Source of the DNA: Pirellulaceae bacterium
GTDB taxonomy: Bacteria > Planctomycetota > Planctomycetia > Pirellulales > Pirellulaceae
NCBI GenBank assembly: GCA_029243025.1
Contig: JAQWSU010000049.1
Location: 62,001-126,000 of the forward strand
Length of the DNA stretch: 64,000 bases
Direction: 5' to 3'
Shown here: positions 1 to 9,200 of the stretch, piece after piece
Layout: every line of letters begins with the position of its first letter
Position numbering within the stretch: the first letter of the stretch is position 1
Translations under genes and position numbers: made by a program
Notes under the pieces: model-generated
What the model saw: only the letters and a program-made list of their open reading frames with translations
The model's database searches: none
Told to the model about the DNA's origin: nothing

Positions 1-1010
1 AGCAACAATCACCGTGGAAACAATAGCACGATCTCCGTACAAGCCTGAATGTGGCATTTCCCCCCCCGGGAAATATCGTCTTCCCCCCAAGAATCAACAA
101 TGGCAAGCATCTCTTACCGTCGCTCTCACACATCCTTACAGAAATCGATCGTTTTGTCACGCGTATCTCCAAAACTTTTTTGGGTGATCGGGAGAATACC
201 TTTCCGCTTCACTTTTGAGCAACCAACCCCTTCCTTCTTTTTGGGGTTGGTTAAAATAGGTCCGCTGGAATCCCGTTCCTAATCGGCAAGGCGACGCGGC
301 CAGTTTTTACTGTGCCGATCGGTTGTTGCGTCTCGGACCTTCCATGTCGTGCGACACGCCACTCATTCCGCTAAAAGATTGCGCCCGACACAACCGAGAC
401 CGAAATTTCCCCGCCTCAAGCTTTAGCGAACACCTCGCCGATTTTCCATGAGAAAGCCGCATGCCCCACAACCGGTCGCTTGTGCGCAAATCACCGCTGA
501 CGAACCCGCCGGTGCAACCCCAAGGCTGGATAAATCCATCACAGGATCGATCTGGAGTCGTTACTCGCAGGCAACATCGCCCGAGAACACCGTCATTCAA
601 TTTACGGAGCCGTTTCGGATTACGAAATGCATTCAAGGCGTTCTGCGACCACGATCGCGACCAACCCCACAAGCCGATCTTGTGTCCCCTCACGTTCAAC
701 CCGCGAGGGAAACCCCATTAAGCTGTGCGCCCGATCAATATTTCCAATGCATGCCCCGACGACATTCAAAACTCTCGAGATTTAGCTAAGTTTACGGTAC
801 ATCTTCCGAAGTCAATTAACCTGAGCCGAAATCAGGATCTCCGAGTGACGAGTAAGCCTTTTAAATCTGCAAAGAACGTCCTTTCTGTTAAACAAATTTG
901 CTTGCGGAATTCTGTTACCAGGAAGTTTCGTTGATCGATGGAAGATTTTTTCGCAAAAGTTATACTGAATCACGGAACGTCTGAAACTGTTACGCCAAGA
1001 GGTCTGAACC
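1..1010. other. Non-coding or unassigned stretch upstream of the DUF6174-like gene
   Basis: No reading frame here has a recognisable domain, signal peptide or convincing ribosome binding site. Several short overlapping frames exist on both strands at about 300-790, which is what random open frames look like. The only clear signal is at the right end, where AAGAGG at 997-1002 lies 8 bases before the ATG at 1011. The rest may be a long 5' leader or promoter region, or decayed sequence. Confidence 0.5.
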
Positions 1011-1916
1011 ATGTCGAGAGCCTTGCATTTGTTGAAGCTCACATTCATTCTCTGCATGCTATCCGCATCGCAAGCTCAGGCTCTTGAGCAAGGCGAACTC
1101 GATAACTGGCGATCACTCTGGGACAGCCAAGCGCTATCCGATTATGGATTTCGTTTCCAACGATCCTGCCATTGCTTTGGGGAATACATTCGAGAGGTCA
1201 TCGTCCGAGTCGAAAACGACGTGGTGGTATCCGCCACTGACACCGAGACGCACCTTGCGTTTGACCCGTCAATGTTTCCTTCCGTGATTGACATGTTCGA
1301 TCAATTGCAATCGTCGATTGATTACCCTGCGGCATTTATGCTGACAGAATTTGATCAAACACTCGGCTACCCAACAAAGATTTCGGTCGACCTGGACGAA
1401 CGAATCGCCGACGAAGAAATTTACATGGACGCGGCTGACTTATCGACGGATTTAATTCTACCGGGCTGTGAACTCGAAACAGATCGAACTTGTGCAGCAC
1501 CGGTCATTGATGCTTTCGCAACACCCAGTTGGAACGCTTCGTTCCTCGACTTTAATGAAGACTTTTCAGTTGATTCGGCAGATCGCGATTACCTAATCAC
1601 CAACATTTTGAACACCACCTATGGTGACTCCAATCTGGATGGGTACTTCAATACCAGTGATCTGGTCGCTGTGTTCCAAGCAAATGAATTCGAAGATCGA
1701 CTCGTCGGTAACTCAGGATGGTCAACGGGCGACTGGAATGGCGACATGGATTTCACATCAACGGATCTTGTGACGGCATTTCAGACAGGTTCTTACGAAC
1801 GCACAGCGATTGGGGAGGCTCAAGTCGTGCCTGAACCGAGCGCCATCCTAAGCTCCCTGATGGGATTACTTTGTTTCTTCTTGCTTCGCGTAAAACCTTC
1901 GGTCAACCGGAGCTAG
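1011..1916 (+). CDS. Secreted DUF6174-like protein with dockerin-like repeat and PEP-CTERM tail
   Basis: The product has 301 residues. The first ~25 are a signal peptide (hydrophobic core LLKLTFILCML, then SASQAQA). Residues ~30-145 resemble DUF6174: a W start, YGFRFQRSCHCFGEYI with a CxC pair, then LGYPTKISVDLDERIADEE near the end, as in bacterial lipoproteins of that family whose function is unknown. Residues ~175-260 hold dockerin-like calcium-binding loops (GDSNLDGYF, GDWNGDMDF). The end, VPEPSAILSSLMG plus a hydrophobic run and a short basic tail, is a PEP-CTERM-type sorting signal, so surface location is inferred. The start is supported by AAGAGG 8 bases upstream. The first dockerin half (LDFNEDFSVDSADRDYL) is less canonical than the second. 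It converges with the kelch-like gene on the other strand. Confidence 0.85.
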   Translation: MSRALHLLKLTFILCMLSASQAQALEQGELDNWRSLWDSQALSDYGFRFQRSCHCFGEYIREVIVRVENDVVVSATDTETHLAFDPSMFPSVIDMFDQLQSSIDYPAAFMLTEFDQTLGYPTKISVDLDERIADEEIYMDAADLSTDLILPGCELETDRTCAAPVIDAFATPSWNASFLDFNEDFSVDSADRDYLITNILNTTYGDSNLDGYFNTSDLVAVFQANEFEDRLVGNSGWSTGDWNGDMDFTSTDLVTAFQTGSYERTAIGEAQVVPEPSAILSSLMGLLCFFLLRVKPSVNRS

Positions 1917-1935
1917 GGTCATCGAGTTGCCCTAG
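1913..1935. terminator. Short hairpin overlapping the stop codon, possible terminator
   Basis: CTAGGG at 1913-1918 and CCCTAG at 1930-1935 form a 6-bp inverted repeat around an 11-base loop, starting in the TAG stop codon of the upstream gene. No T-run follows, so a terminator role between the two convergent genes is only a guess. Confidence 0.25.
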
Positions 1936-2106
1936 ATAATAAAGAGGACTCAACCGCCACGACGCATATTTCACGGCCTCGGCCATCCCGCCGCAACCGA
2001 TCATGCTGCAGAGGTCCCGTTTGGTACCGACTCGTCATTCTGAATAGAGCCCGCACGGGGCGGCCAAACAGATACCGCCAGTGACGAACCATCCATCGTG
2101 GGGGTC

Positions 2107-3627
2107 CTAGGCCACCCGCCTTCTTCGGGCAATTAGCAAGAAGCAGCTCCAACCTAACAGGCAAACCGCTGCCGGTTCAGGCACTGGAATGTATTCCACC
2201 ACGAAGACCTGGGAGGACGCGATCGAATTCCCGCCAAAGCCGCCATCGGGGCTTCCAGACGCGATACCACCGTAGATGAAGCCAATAACCGTCCGCTCCG
2301 TGAGAGAATCCAAGTCGATGATATCTCCTTCGAGCAAAGCAACGTCGGCACTGGGGAAAAATTCCCCGTTAGCACCAAACAGCCACGGACCGTCGACCGG
2401 TCCTTGCAGGAAGGGAAAATCACCTACGTATTCCTGAGAATATTCACCCTCCGAGTCAATCGTGACAGCGGAGATTTGATTTGTGTAGGGAAACGACGAC
2501 TTGTAGACAAGATTGCCGCTGGCAGGATCATCAACAAATTCATTCCCTGTAATGCCACCGAACAAGACCTCTGTCATCTCTCCAGTCGTGGTGGAATACA
2601 ATCCCATTTTGGCAGATTCATAACCATTCATTGCCTGCTTGAAAACGGACGGATCAGAAGCTGGATTCACCATACTTGGCACGCCCATGGGACTGATTTC
2701 CACTGGAACGGTCCAGAGTCCGTTACCTTCAAAGAACACACCGGAAAGCGCCACGCCACTGAGTTCGTCCTCACCCGTCAGAACATCTTTTGATAGCACA
2801 GGAAACGTATTAAGATCGCGACGTCGAAATTGAGTAGGGTCACCACCTGCTGGATGGACCGTCGCATTGGAATACCCTAACGAACCTGTGGCGTGATCAT
2901 AATCGACATCAAAAACGCGAATCTGAGATGTATATTTTTGGTAGGAACCATCGCCACCGTAGGGGCCATTGAAAATCTGCCCAAAAACCAACTGAGTCGT
3001 CCCATCGACCTCAAACATCCCGCCTCCGGTCACCTGAAAAAAACCATCGTCATAGTCCGTCCCGCTGCCAATGGCCCCCTCAGTTTGCAGAATGGCATTC
3101 GACGGCAATTGAGTCCCGGGCGTTTTCACCCATTCAATCAATTCCGGCAGATCGACTGCAGTGAGATCATTATAAGTCACAAAGTTATCAACCTGAGTTT
3201 CATAGACGTACCCGCCGCTTATAAACAGGGTCTGGCCGCGCTGATAACTCTGTGCATTACTCGACGATAAACTGTCAATCGCATGCTGACTCAGTCCGCT
3301 TTGTGGATCAGTCAGTTCACGTCCCCAAACACTTTTCGTCACCGGATTGATTACCCATGCCGAACGATTTCCAGATTCAAAGTCATGCTGCCCCCCCGTC
3401 TTGCCGGCCAGAATCACCCAGTGCTCGTCGTAAGCTCCTGCCACGAAAGATTGAAGGCCAGGCACGTCGGCGTCATTCATCGAATGGCTACTCACGCTGA
3501 TTTGATAATCTCGATTCCATCGACTCACGGGCGAAAAGGTTTCCGTTTGGTTTTGAGCGTTTGCAGAACCGGTCAAAGTAATCAAAAAAATCCAGATGAT
3601 TGTGTAAAGCGTTTTTCCTCGAATCAT
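2107..3627 (-). CDS. Secreted kelch-like PEP-CTERM protein of unknown function
   Basis: The product has 506 residues. The N-terminus is a signal peptide (TLYTIIWIFLITLTGSANAQ, mature from about residue 25). The body has repeated short strands with statements such as HWVILAGKTGG, QTLFISGGYVYE and TEVLFGGITGNEF, about 50-100 residues apart. This suggests a kelch-type beta-propeller, though I cannot place the blades exactly. The last ~25 residues (VPEPAAVCLLGWSCFLLIARRRR) are a PEP-CTERM sorting signal, so it should be exported and anchored or released at the cell surface. The ATG at 3627 is preceded by GGAGG with an 8-base spacer, a strong site. Unlike several neighbours it has no dockerin module. 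The substrate or role is unknown. Confidence 0.8.
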   Translation of the reverse strand: MIRGKTLYTIIWIFLITLTGSANAQNQTETFSPVSRWNRDYQISVSSHSMNDADVPGLQSFVAGAYDEHWVILAGKTGGQHDFESGNRSAWVINPVTKSVWGRELTDPQSGLSQHAIDSLSSSNAQSYQRGQTLFISGGYVYETQVDNFVTYNDLTAVDLPELIEWVKTPGTQLPSNAILQTEGAIGSGTDYDDGFFQVTGGGMFEVDGTTQLVFGQIFNGPYGGDGSYQKYTSQIRVFDVDYDHATGSLGYSNATVHPAGGDPTQFRRRDLNTFPVLSKDVLTGEDELSGVALSGVFFEGNGLWTVPVEISPMGVPSMVNPASDPSVFKQAMNGYESAKMGLYSTTTGEMTEVLFGGITGNEFVDDPASGNLVYKSSFPYTNQISAVTIDSEGEYSQEYVGDFPFLQGPVDGPWLFGANGEFFPSADVALLEGDIIDLDSLTERTVIGFIYGGIASGSPDGGFGGNSIASSQVFVVEYIPVPEPAAVCLLGWSCFLLIARRRRVA

Positions 3628-3972
3628 TTACGCTACCTCCGCCAATCTAAAACTCACTGAGATTGTCATACTAGCCACGACCAAGCATGAACTTTTCTTG
3701 CCGGTAGCCTTGATGGTAATCACCAACGTGGCCGCCCCAAAAGAGAACTGAACTTCAGCCGAGAATTCCGTTAAATCCCCGGAACATGAGGACGAGTTTT
3801 CCAATTTTATTGGACGCATTCATCGCATAGAAACCATTACCCACCGCGCATTCACAATCGAAAAAGAACGGTTAAACGGAATATCGAGAAGGCCAGGCCC
3901 ACCCAAACCCATTCAGGCCCAGCCGGCGTTCGAAAGAACAAGGGGCGCTTGGGGCCCAAATTCGAACACGAT
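3628..3972. other. Intergenic region upstream of the kelch-like gene
   Basis: This 345-base gap between two genes on the minus strand should hold the promoter of the kelch-like gene. The only signal I can support is GGAGG just upstream of its ATG. No gene or clear terminator is visible for the gene ending at 3973. Confidence 0.5.
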
Positions 3973-4995
3973 TTAACGCCGGTGCCAGAACAGAAGTGCA
4001 CCGATCGCCAGCAGCAGGACGCTGGACGGTTCCGGAACCGCCAGCGCATCAGCTCGCTTACCACTTTCGTAACCGCCACTTACGAAAGCGGAAACGAAAT
4101 CACCACTATCGAAAAAACCGTCCGCGTTCCAATCGCCCTGGCTCCAGGTCGCGGGCAAACCCCGCTCGTACAGCCCCGCAACGAAAACGGTCACAAAATC
4201 GCCGCTCGCAAATTCCCCGTCCAGATTCGCGTCACCGATCCATGAATTCAGGAAAGTCGGGCCTTCCACAAACAACCGTAAATCCTCGAAGTCGACCCGA
4301 CTATCATCGTTCAAATCGAACGTTGCTGCCTGCCCTCCCACTCCGACCGCATCCGCCAACAAATCAAGATCTTGCACATCCAAAACACCATCACCGTCAA
4401 AATCTCCGGGTTCGTCTGCCCCAGTCACGACCACCCGAGATGGCAAGAAGATGATTTGCGTATCCCGAGTGACACCACTACCGTCCACAAAAAAGTCCTC
4501 ATTCGGCCCAAGATCACGACTGAAATCAAGCTCTAATGGGTAACTGTCGATCGCGCTTGCACGATTGGTGAGCACCACTTTTGCAAGTGGAGCCCCTTGA
4601 TAAGCTACCGGAGGAGAATTGGATTGAGAGACATTTCCATGCAAAGAAACTTCGCCCGTTGACGTCAACTCGATCAAAGCCGGCGCTGAAAAACCGAAAT
4701 AGTTCAGTTCACGTTGGATCGTTACATCCGCAACCGTTCCAATCTCCGCTTTCTCCCCATCGAACATCATGGTAATGCCGGCGCTAAATAACCCAGCAGA
4801 AATCGGCTGAAGACCTTCACGACTGGAGTCGCCATCGATGAGTACCTGAGCGACAACCGTTTCTCCCGGCCCGCTCACCTGATACACCTCTTGATCGAAT
4901 CGAACGGTAATTCCCTCCGAACGACCAACTGTTACGGCAAAGGCGAAAACCACGAAGACGATCGTTGCACTGCCAACTCTTGATTGTTTCCACAT
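3973..4995 (-). CDS. Secreted dockerin-containing PEP-CTERM protein with cohesin-like N-terminal domain
   Basis: I start the gene at the ATG at 4995 (MWKQSRVG), giving 340 residues. A longer frame begins with TTG at 5028, but the ATG puts a normal signal peptide at the end (ATIVFVVFAFAVTVGRSEG). Residues ~25-185 form a beta-rich domain (ITVRFDQEVYQVSGPGETVV onward) that looks like the cohesin/carbohydrate-binding type of sandwich; this assignment is tentative. Residues ~190-310 carry two dockerin-like pairs: GDFDGDGVLDVQDLDLL with FDLNDDSRVDFEDLRLF, and GDANLDGEFASGDFV with GDWNADGFFDSGDFV. The end is a PEP-CTERM tail (VPEPSSVLLLAIGALLFWHRR). Such proteins are usually exported and surface attached; any calcium binding or partner is inferred. 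Confidence 0.85.
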   Translation of the reverse strand: MWKQSRVGSATIVFVVFAFAVTVGRSEGITVRFDQEVYQVSGPGETVVAQVLIDGDSSREGLQPISAGLFSAGITMMFDGEKAEIGTVADVTIQRELNYFGFSAPALIELTSTGEVSLHGNVSQSNSPPVAYQGAPLAKVVLTNRASAIDSYPLELDFSRDLGPNEDFFVDGSGVTRDTQIIFLPSRVVVTGADEPGDFDGDGVLDVQDLDLLADAVGVGGQAATFDLNDDSRVDFEDLRLFVEGPTFLNSWIGDANLDGEFASGDFVTVFVAGLYERGLPATWSQGDWNADGFFDSGDFVSAFVSGGYESGKRADALAVPEPSSVLLLAIGALLFWHRR

Positions 4996-6277
4996 GGCGT
5001 CTTCTCGTCTCAAAAAAAGGCTCGGCAACCACTACACAATTTCTATCGTTCTATCGCCAGTATCATCTGAATGTTGACAGACCAAGTATAACTGAAATTC
5101 AACCCGCCCGTTTTACTCGCGCCGAATACAATTTAATGACCTGATTGAAGCCGAACAGCGTGATCCGCAATAAACCCCTGCCGCGTCAGGAATCTGCAAC
5201 AACTCAAACAAGCGACGTCTGCGTTGGTACTGTCGTCAAACGGCTTTTTTCAATGCGGTCGAGCTGCTATTTTCCTGGCTAATTTGCAGGTTCTATCAGC
5301 AACATGCACGGTAACGCTTTCCATGTTTTATGCAACGAAATGGCAACTATTTTCGTTGAATCGTTCCGTAACAGATAGGTCAACGATCGATCTTGTGCGC
5401 CAACAGGCGTGATAAATCGCCATGCAGCCTGCCATCTTGACCGATTTTGCTCGACTAGCGGCAGACCAACTGTTCAAGAGCCTTCACAAATTTAGCGGCA
5501 TCCCGCCACGCTCGGCAATCGTCTTCGTCACCCGGTCAACTTGCCACAAACCAAGTTGGTGTCTGCTTAACTGGCAGAAAGTCTTTGCATTTTCCTTGCG
5601 TTTTCCTGATTAGTCAGTAGTTTGCAGGAAACGCAGCGGGCAAGTAATTTCCTGGGACAACACTATTTCTGAGTTCGTTTCTGGACAGGACTGTTCAAAC
5701 CCTTGTTGCGGCTAATTCGCACCGGATGTCACCGTTTCAACCCAACCCAAAAACACACCACCGAGAATAAACTACCAACGATTTTTCAGCCGCTCCGCAG
5801 GTCGATTAGGCGCTTGGCAATTCCTGCGTTTCGCTTCCGATCAATCGATCCGGCCGACTGACATTTCCTCCACATTGTCAACATGAACTGCGAGACATCA
5901 CCATGTGGAACATCACGAAGCCGCCGAACTTAACCCCCCAAACCACTTTCCTCCTTCGGCGGTTTTTAGTTGGCAACCCTCACTCGTCGAGAATCATTTC
6001 ACCTGCCAGATGGGGCGAGGAGCAGTCAAGGGAAGCGTACAACCTATCGTTGACGACGCCTGCGAAAGTGGCGAGTTCATTCACTTCGATGGGCCGCAGA
6101 CTGATCTCCTTATACGCACTTCCAACCAGATCGAGGTGTGAGCTACCATGCAGTTCGTCTCGGCCTGTTAAGATCCAACCCGGCAGCATTGGGTTACCAA
6201 CACAAAACATTCTACCGAGTTGTCGAAAACCGCCAAAGAGTTCGACGCATCGGGCCATGCTTTAGGAGTTACAAACC
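4996..6277. other. Long non-coding leader upstream of the giant surface protein gene
   Basis: About 1.28 kb lies between the divergent starts at 4995 and 6278, with no frame I can support. Two hairpin-forming repeats are visible. One is CAACGAAA at 5333-5340 with TTTCGTTG at 5351-5358. The other is a bulged 11-bp stem formed by TGCGTTTTCCTG at 5597-5608 and CAGGAAACGCA at 5625-5635. Both could be regulatory or chance. AGGAG at 6264-6268 lies 9 bases before the ATG at 6278 and fixes the start of the giant gene. A long 5' leader would be plausible for such a costly protein. Confidence 0.5.
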
Positions 6278-9200
6278 ATGGCAACATATTTCAGGAAAAG
6301 CGATTCTCCCAAAAACCGTAGTCGGCGCCGCTTGAGAAATAACGTGGCCGGGCAACACAGCCAAATCCGCAGCGACGCGATGCGCACCCAACTATTGCTT
6401 GAACCGCTTGAGGATCGCCGAATGCTGGCTGTCACGTCGGTACTTGACGACGATGCGGCTTGGACCGCTCAAGGACCGGCTCCGATCCTCAATGACGGTT
6501 CGGGCGAGGGAATTCCCGCCGAGCGGCCCGTTTCAGGTGCCATCCAGGCGGTCGCCACCCATCCGAGCAACGCCGGCATTATCTGGATCGGCGGCACGAA
6601 CGGTGGCGTCTGGCGTTCAGAATCCCTGCTTTACGCAAATGACGGTCTCGACAACGATAATCAAAACGGAATTGATGACCCGAACGAAGTCTGGACGGCA
6701 ACCTATGGTCAAGACTCGATTGACAACGATTTCGATGGCACGACGGATGAAGCAGACGAAGTTCATTGGCAACCGCTGACGGACGCGCAGGCTTCTCTCA
6801 CGATCGGCGATCTCGTCCTCGACCCTTCGGACGCAACTCACAACACTCTCGTTGTCGGCATCGGGCGAGCCAGTTCGTCGGCTTTTCGAGGCGGACCGAA
6901 TACCGGTGTCCTTCGAATCACGAATGCTTCGCAACCGGGCCCTGCCACGGTCGAAGAATTGGGCTTGAACGACGGCCGAAATATCTCCGGCGTGGCAGCA
7001 GGAATGACCGACGGTGGCGACAACGTGGTGTTGGTGGCGGCCAACTCGTATGGTGTCAATTCGGCGAGCCCGTCACTTGCTGGCCTGTATCAAATTGTCA
7101 ATCCGGGCCAATTGAATGAGCAAGTAACGCTGATTTCAGGAAGCGGAAATCTTCCTGTCGGTCCGGCCTACGACGTCATCGTTGACCCATCCGATCACAC
7201 TCGTTTTTATGCCGCTTTAGGCGGCCATAAAAACGCGGGTACATCAGGAGGATTATTCCGTACGGAGGATGGCGGAACGACCTGGACGAACGTAGGCGAT
7301 AATCCGGTCATCAATATTGCTGTTTCGCCGCCTGCAACGCCCAATGATCTATCGATCTCGGCAAAGACGGGCTTAATCGAAATGGCGATCCACCATTCGG
7401 CTGCTGGAAATGTGCTTTACGCGGCGATCGTAAATGGTGAATCAGGAAACAATCGGTTGGATGCCATCTACTGGACGGATAACCAGGGCGCCAATTGGTC
7501 CGCGATGGATCTACCTCAAACAGTTGAGGATGGAACACCCTATGGCATCAACGTTGGCGGCCAGGGGAGCAGACATCTTTCTATTGCAGCTGACCCGACA
7601 GATCCAAACGTGATCTATATCGGTGGTGACCGACAGCCCGCGGGTATCGGCGAGGAAACGTCGTCTCCTCAGTTCCCGAATTCGATCGGGGCCACTACCT
7701 ATGGGGGTCGTCTATTCCGTGGAAACATCGGCTGGCCACTTGGTAGCATCGCAGCCACCGGAAGCGTGTTGTCACCGCAATGGACTCATCTAACTCACAC
7801 CAACACCACCAGCAACAGCGCTCCGCACGCCGATTCTCGCAATATGGATTTTTCTCCCGATGGGACATTAATTGAAGTCGACGATGGGGGCATCTATCGC
7901 CGTACCACGCCCACGCTCAATACGGGTGACTGGTTTTCGATCACCGGAAATTTACAGATTTCTGAAGTCTACTCGGTCGCATACGACTCCAACTCTCATA
8001 CGATCATTGCCGGCTCCCAAGACAATGGTACGTCCGTACAAGACGGGGCTGGTCCGAACATGACCTGGCGCCAATTCTTTGGCGGAGATGGCGGCGATGT
8101 GGATGTTGACCCTTACACTTTAGCGAGTTCGAACCAATCCATCCGCTATTTCAGTGCACAAGGCCTGGGCGGCTTACAGCGGGGCGTCTACAACAGCTCC
8201 AATGCGCCTCAGTCATTCGAGGAGCTCTTCCCGACATCCAGCTTTCCTTTTGGTTTTAATGCCAAATTTGTTTCACCGCTGGAAGTCAACAAAGTTCCCC
8301 CGACCGATGCGGAACTAGCCGCGAATCAATCAACTCGTATCGCTATCGGTGGCACGAATGGCGTACTCGAGGCCAACGATGCAGGCACAGCAGTCGGTGG
8401 CGCCTCTTGGACACAGGTGCCAACCGATCCGAACTTTTCAGGAGTCAACAACTACGCGATGTCGTATGGAGGCGCTAAAAAAGGACTGGCTATTTTAGCT
8501 GCGACCAACACATCGCCAATCGTCATCACTTCTAATTCGCATGGTCTTTCCAACGGCGCGCAGGTGAAAATCAGCGACGTGCTAGGAAACACAGCTGCCA
8601 ACGGCAGTTTCATTGTGTCCGCCGTGACTCCAAATACATTCACTTTGGACAACTCAACAGGAAATAGCGACTATGTGAGCGGCGGTTCCTGGCAGGAACT
8701 TAACCCAGACCTCCTTTACGTTGGCTCCGTAGAAATCGTTAACAAAGCATATGTCGGACAAGTATGGGTTCGCGATTCCTCAGGCGCTAATTTGTCACCC
8801 GGTGGCCCGCTGACCACCTCTTCCGGAGATGCTGCCGGAGTCATCCGAGACGTCATTGTCGACCCCGATGACTGGGAAACCGCCTATGCCGTGGACGAGG
8901 TGGGACATGTTTACAAGACCACCGATACGGGCGCTTCGTGGACCGATATCTCCGGCAATTTAAGAAGTTTACTCTCCAGCGCCACCATGCAAACGAGCGG
9001 TGTTGACGCGAACCTATGGGCGGCAGAAGTCCTGCAGAACATCGTCCTACCTGGCAGAGGAAGAACTCCGCAAAATGTGCCGGTCGTTGGAGGCGCTTTC
9101 GGTGTTTTCTACCTTTCCAATGATAAGACTCCTACCGGCGGATCCCTTTGGCGGCGTCTCGGAACCGAGATCCCCAACTCGATCGTCGTAGACCTCGATC

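Noticed and set aside
5333-5358. 8-bp inverted repeat (CAACGAAA / TTTCGTTG) as an operator upstream of the giant gene
   Set aside because: Single copy, no supporting promoter, and such repeats occur by chance in a 1.3 kb region; noted only in the leader entry.
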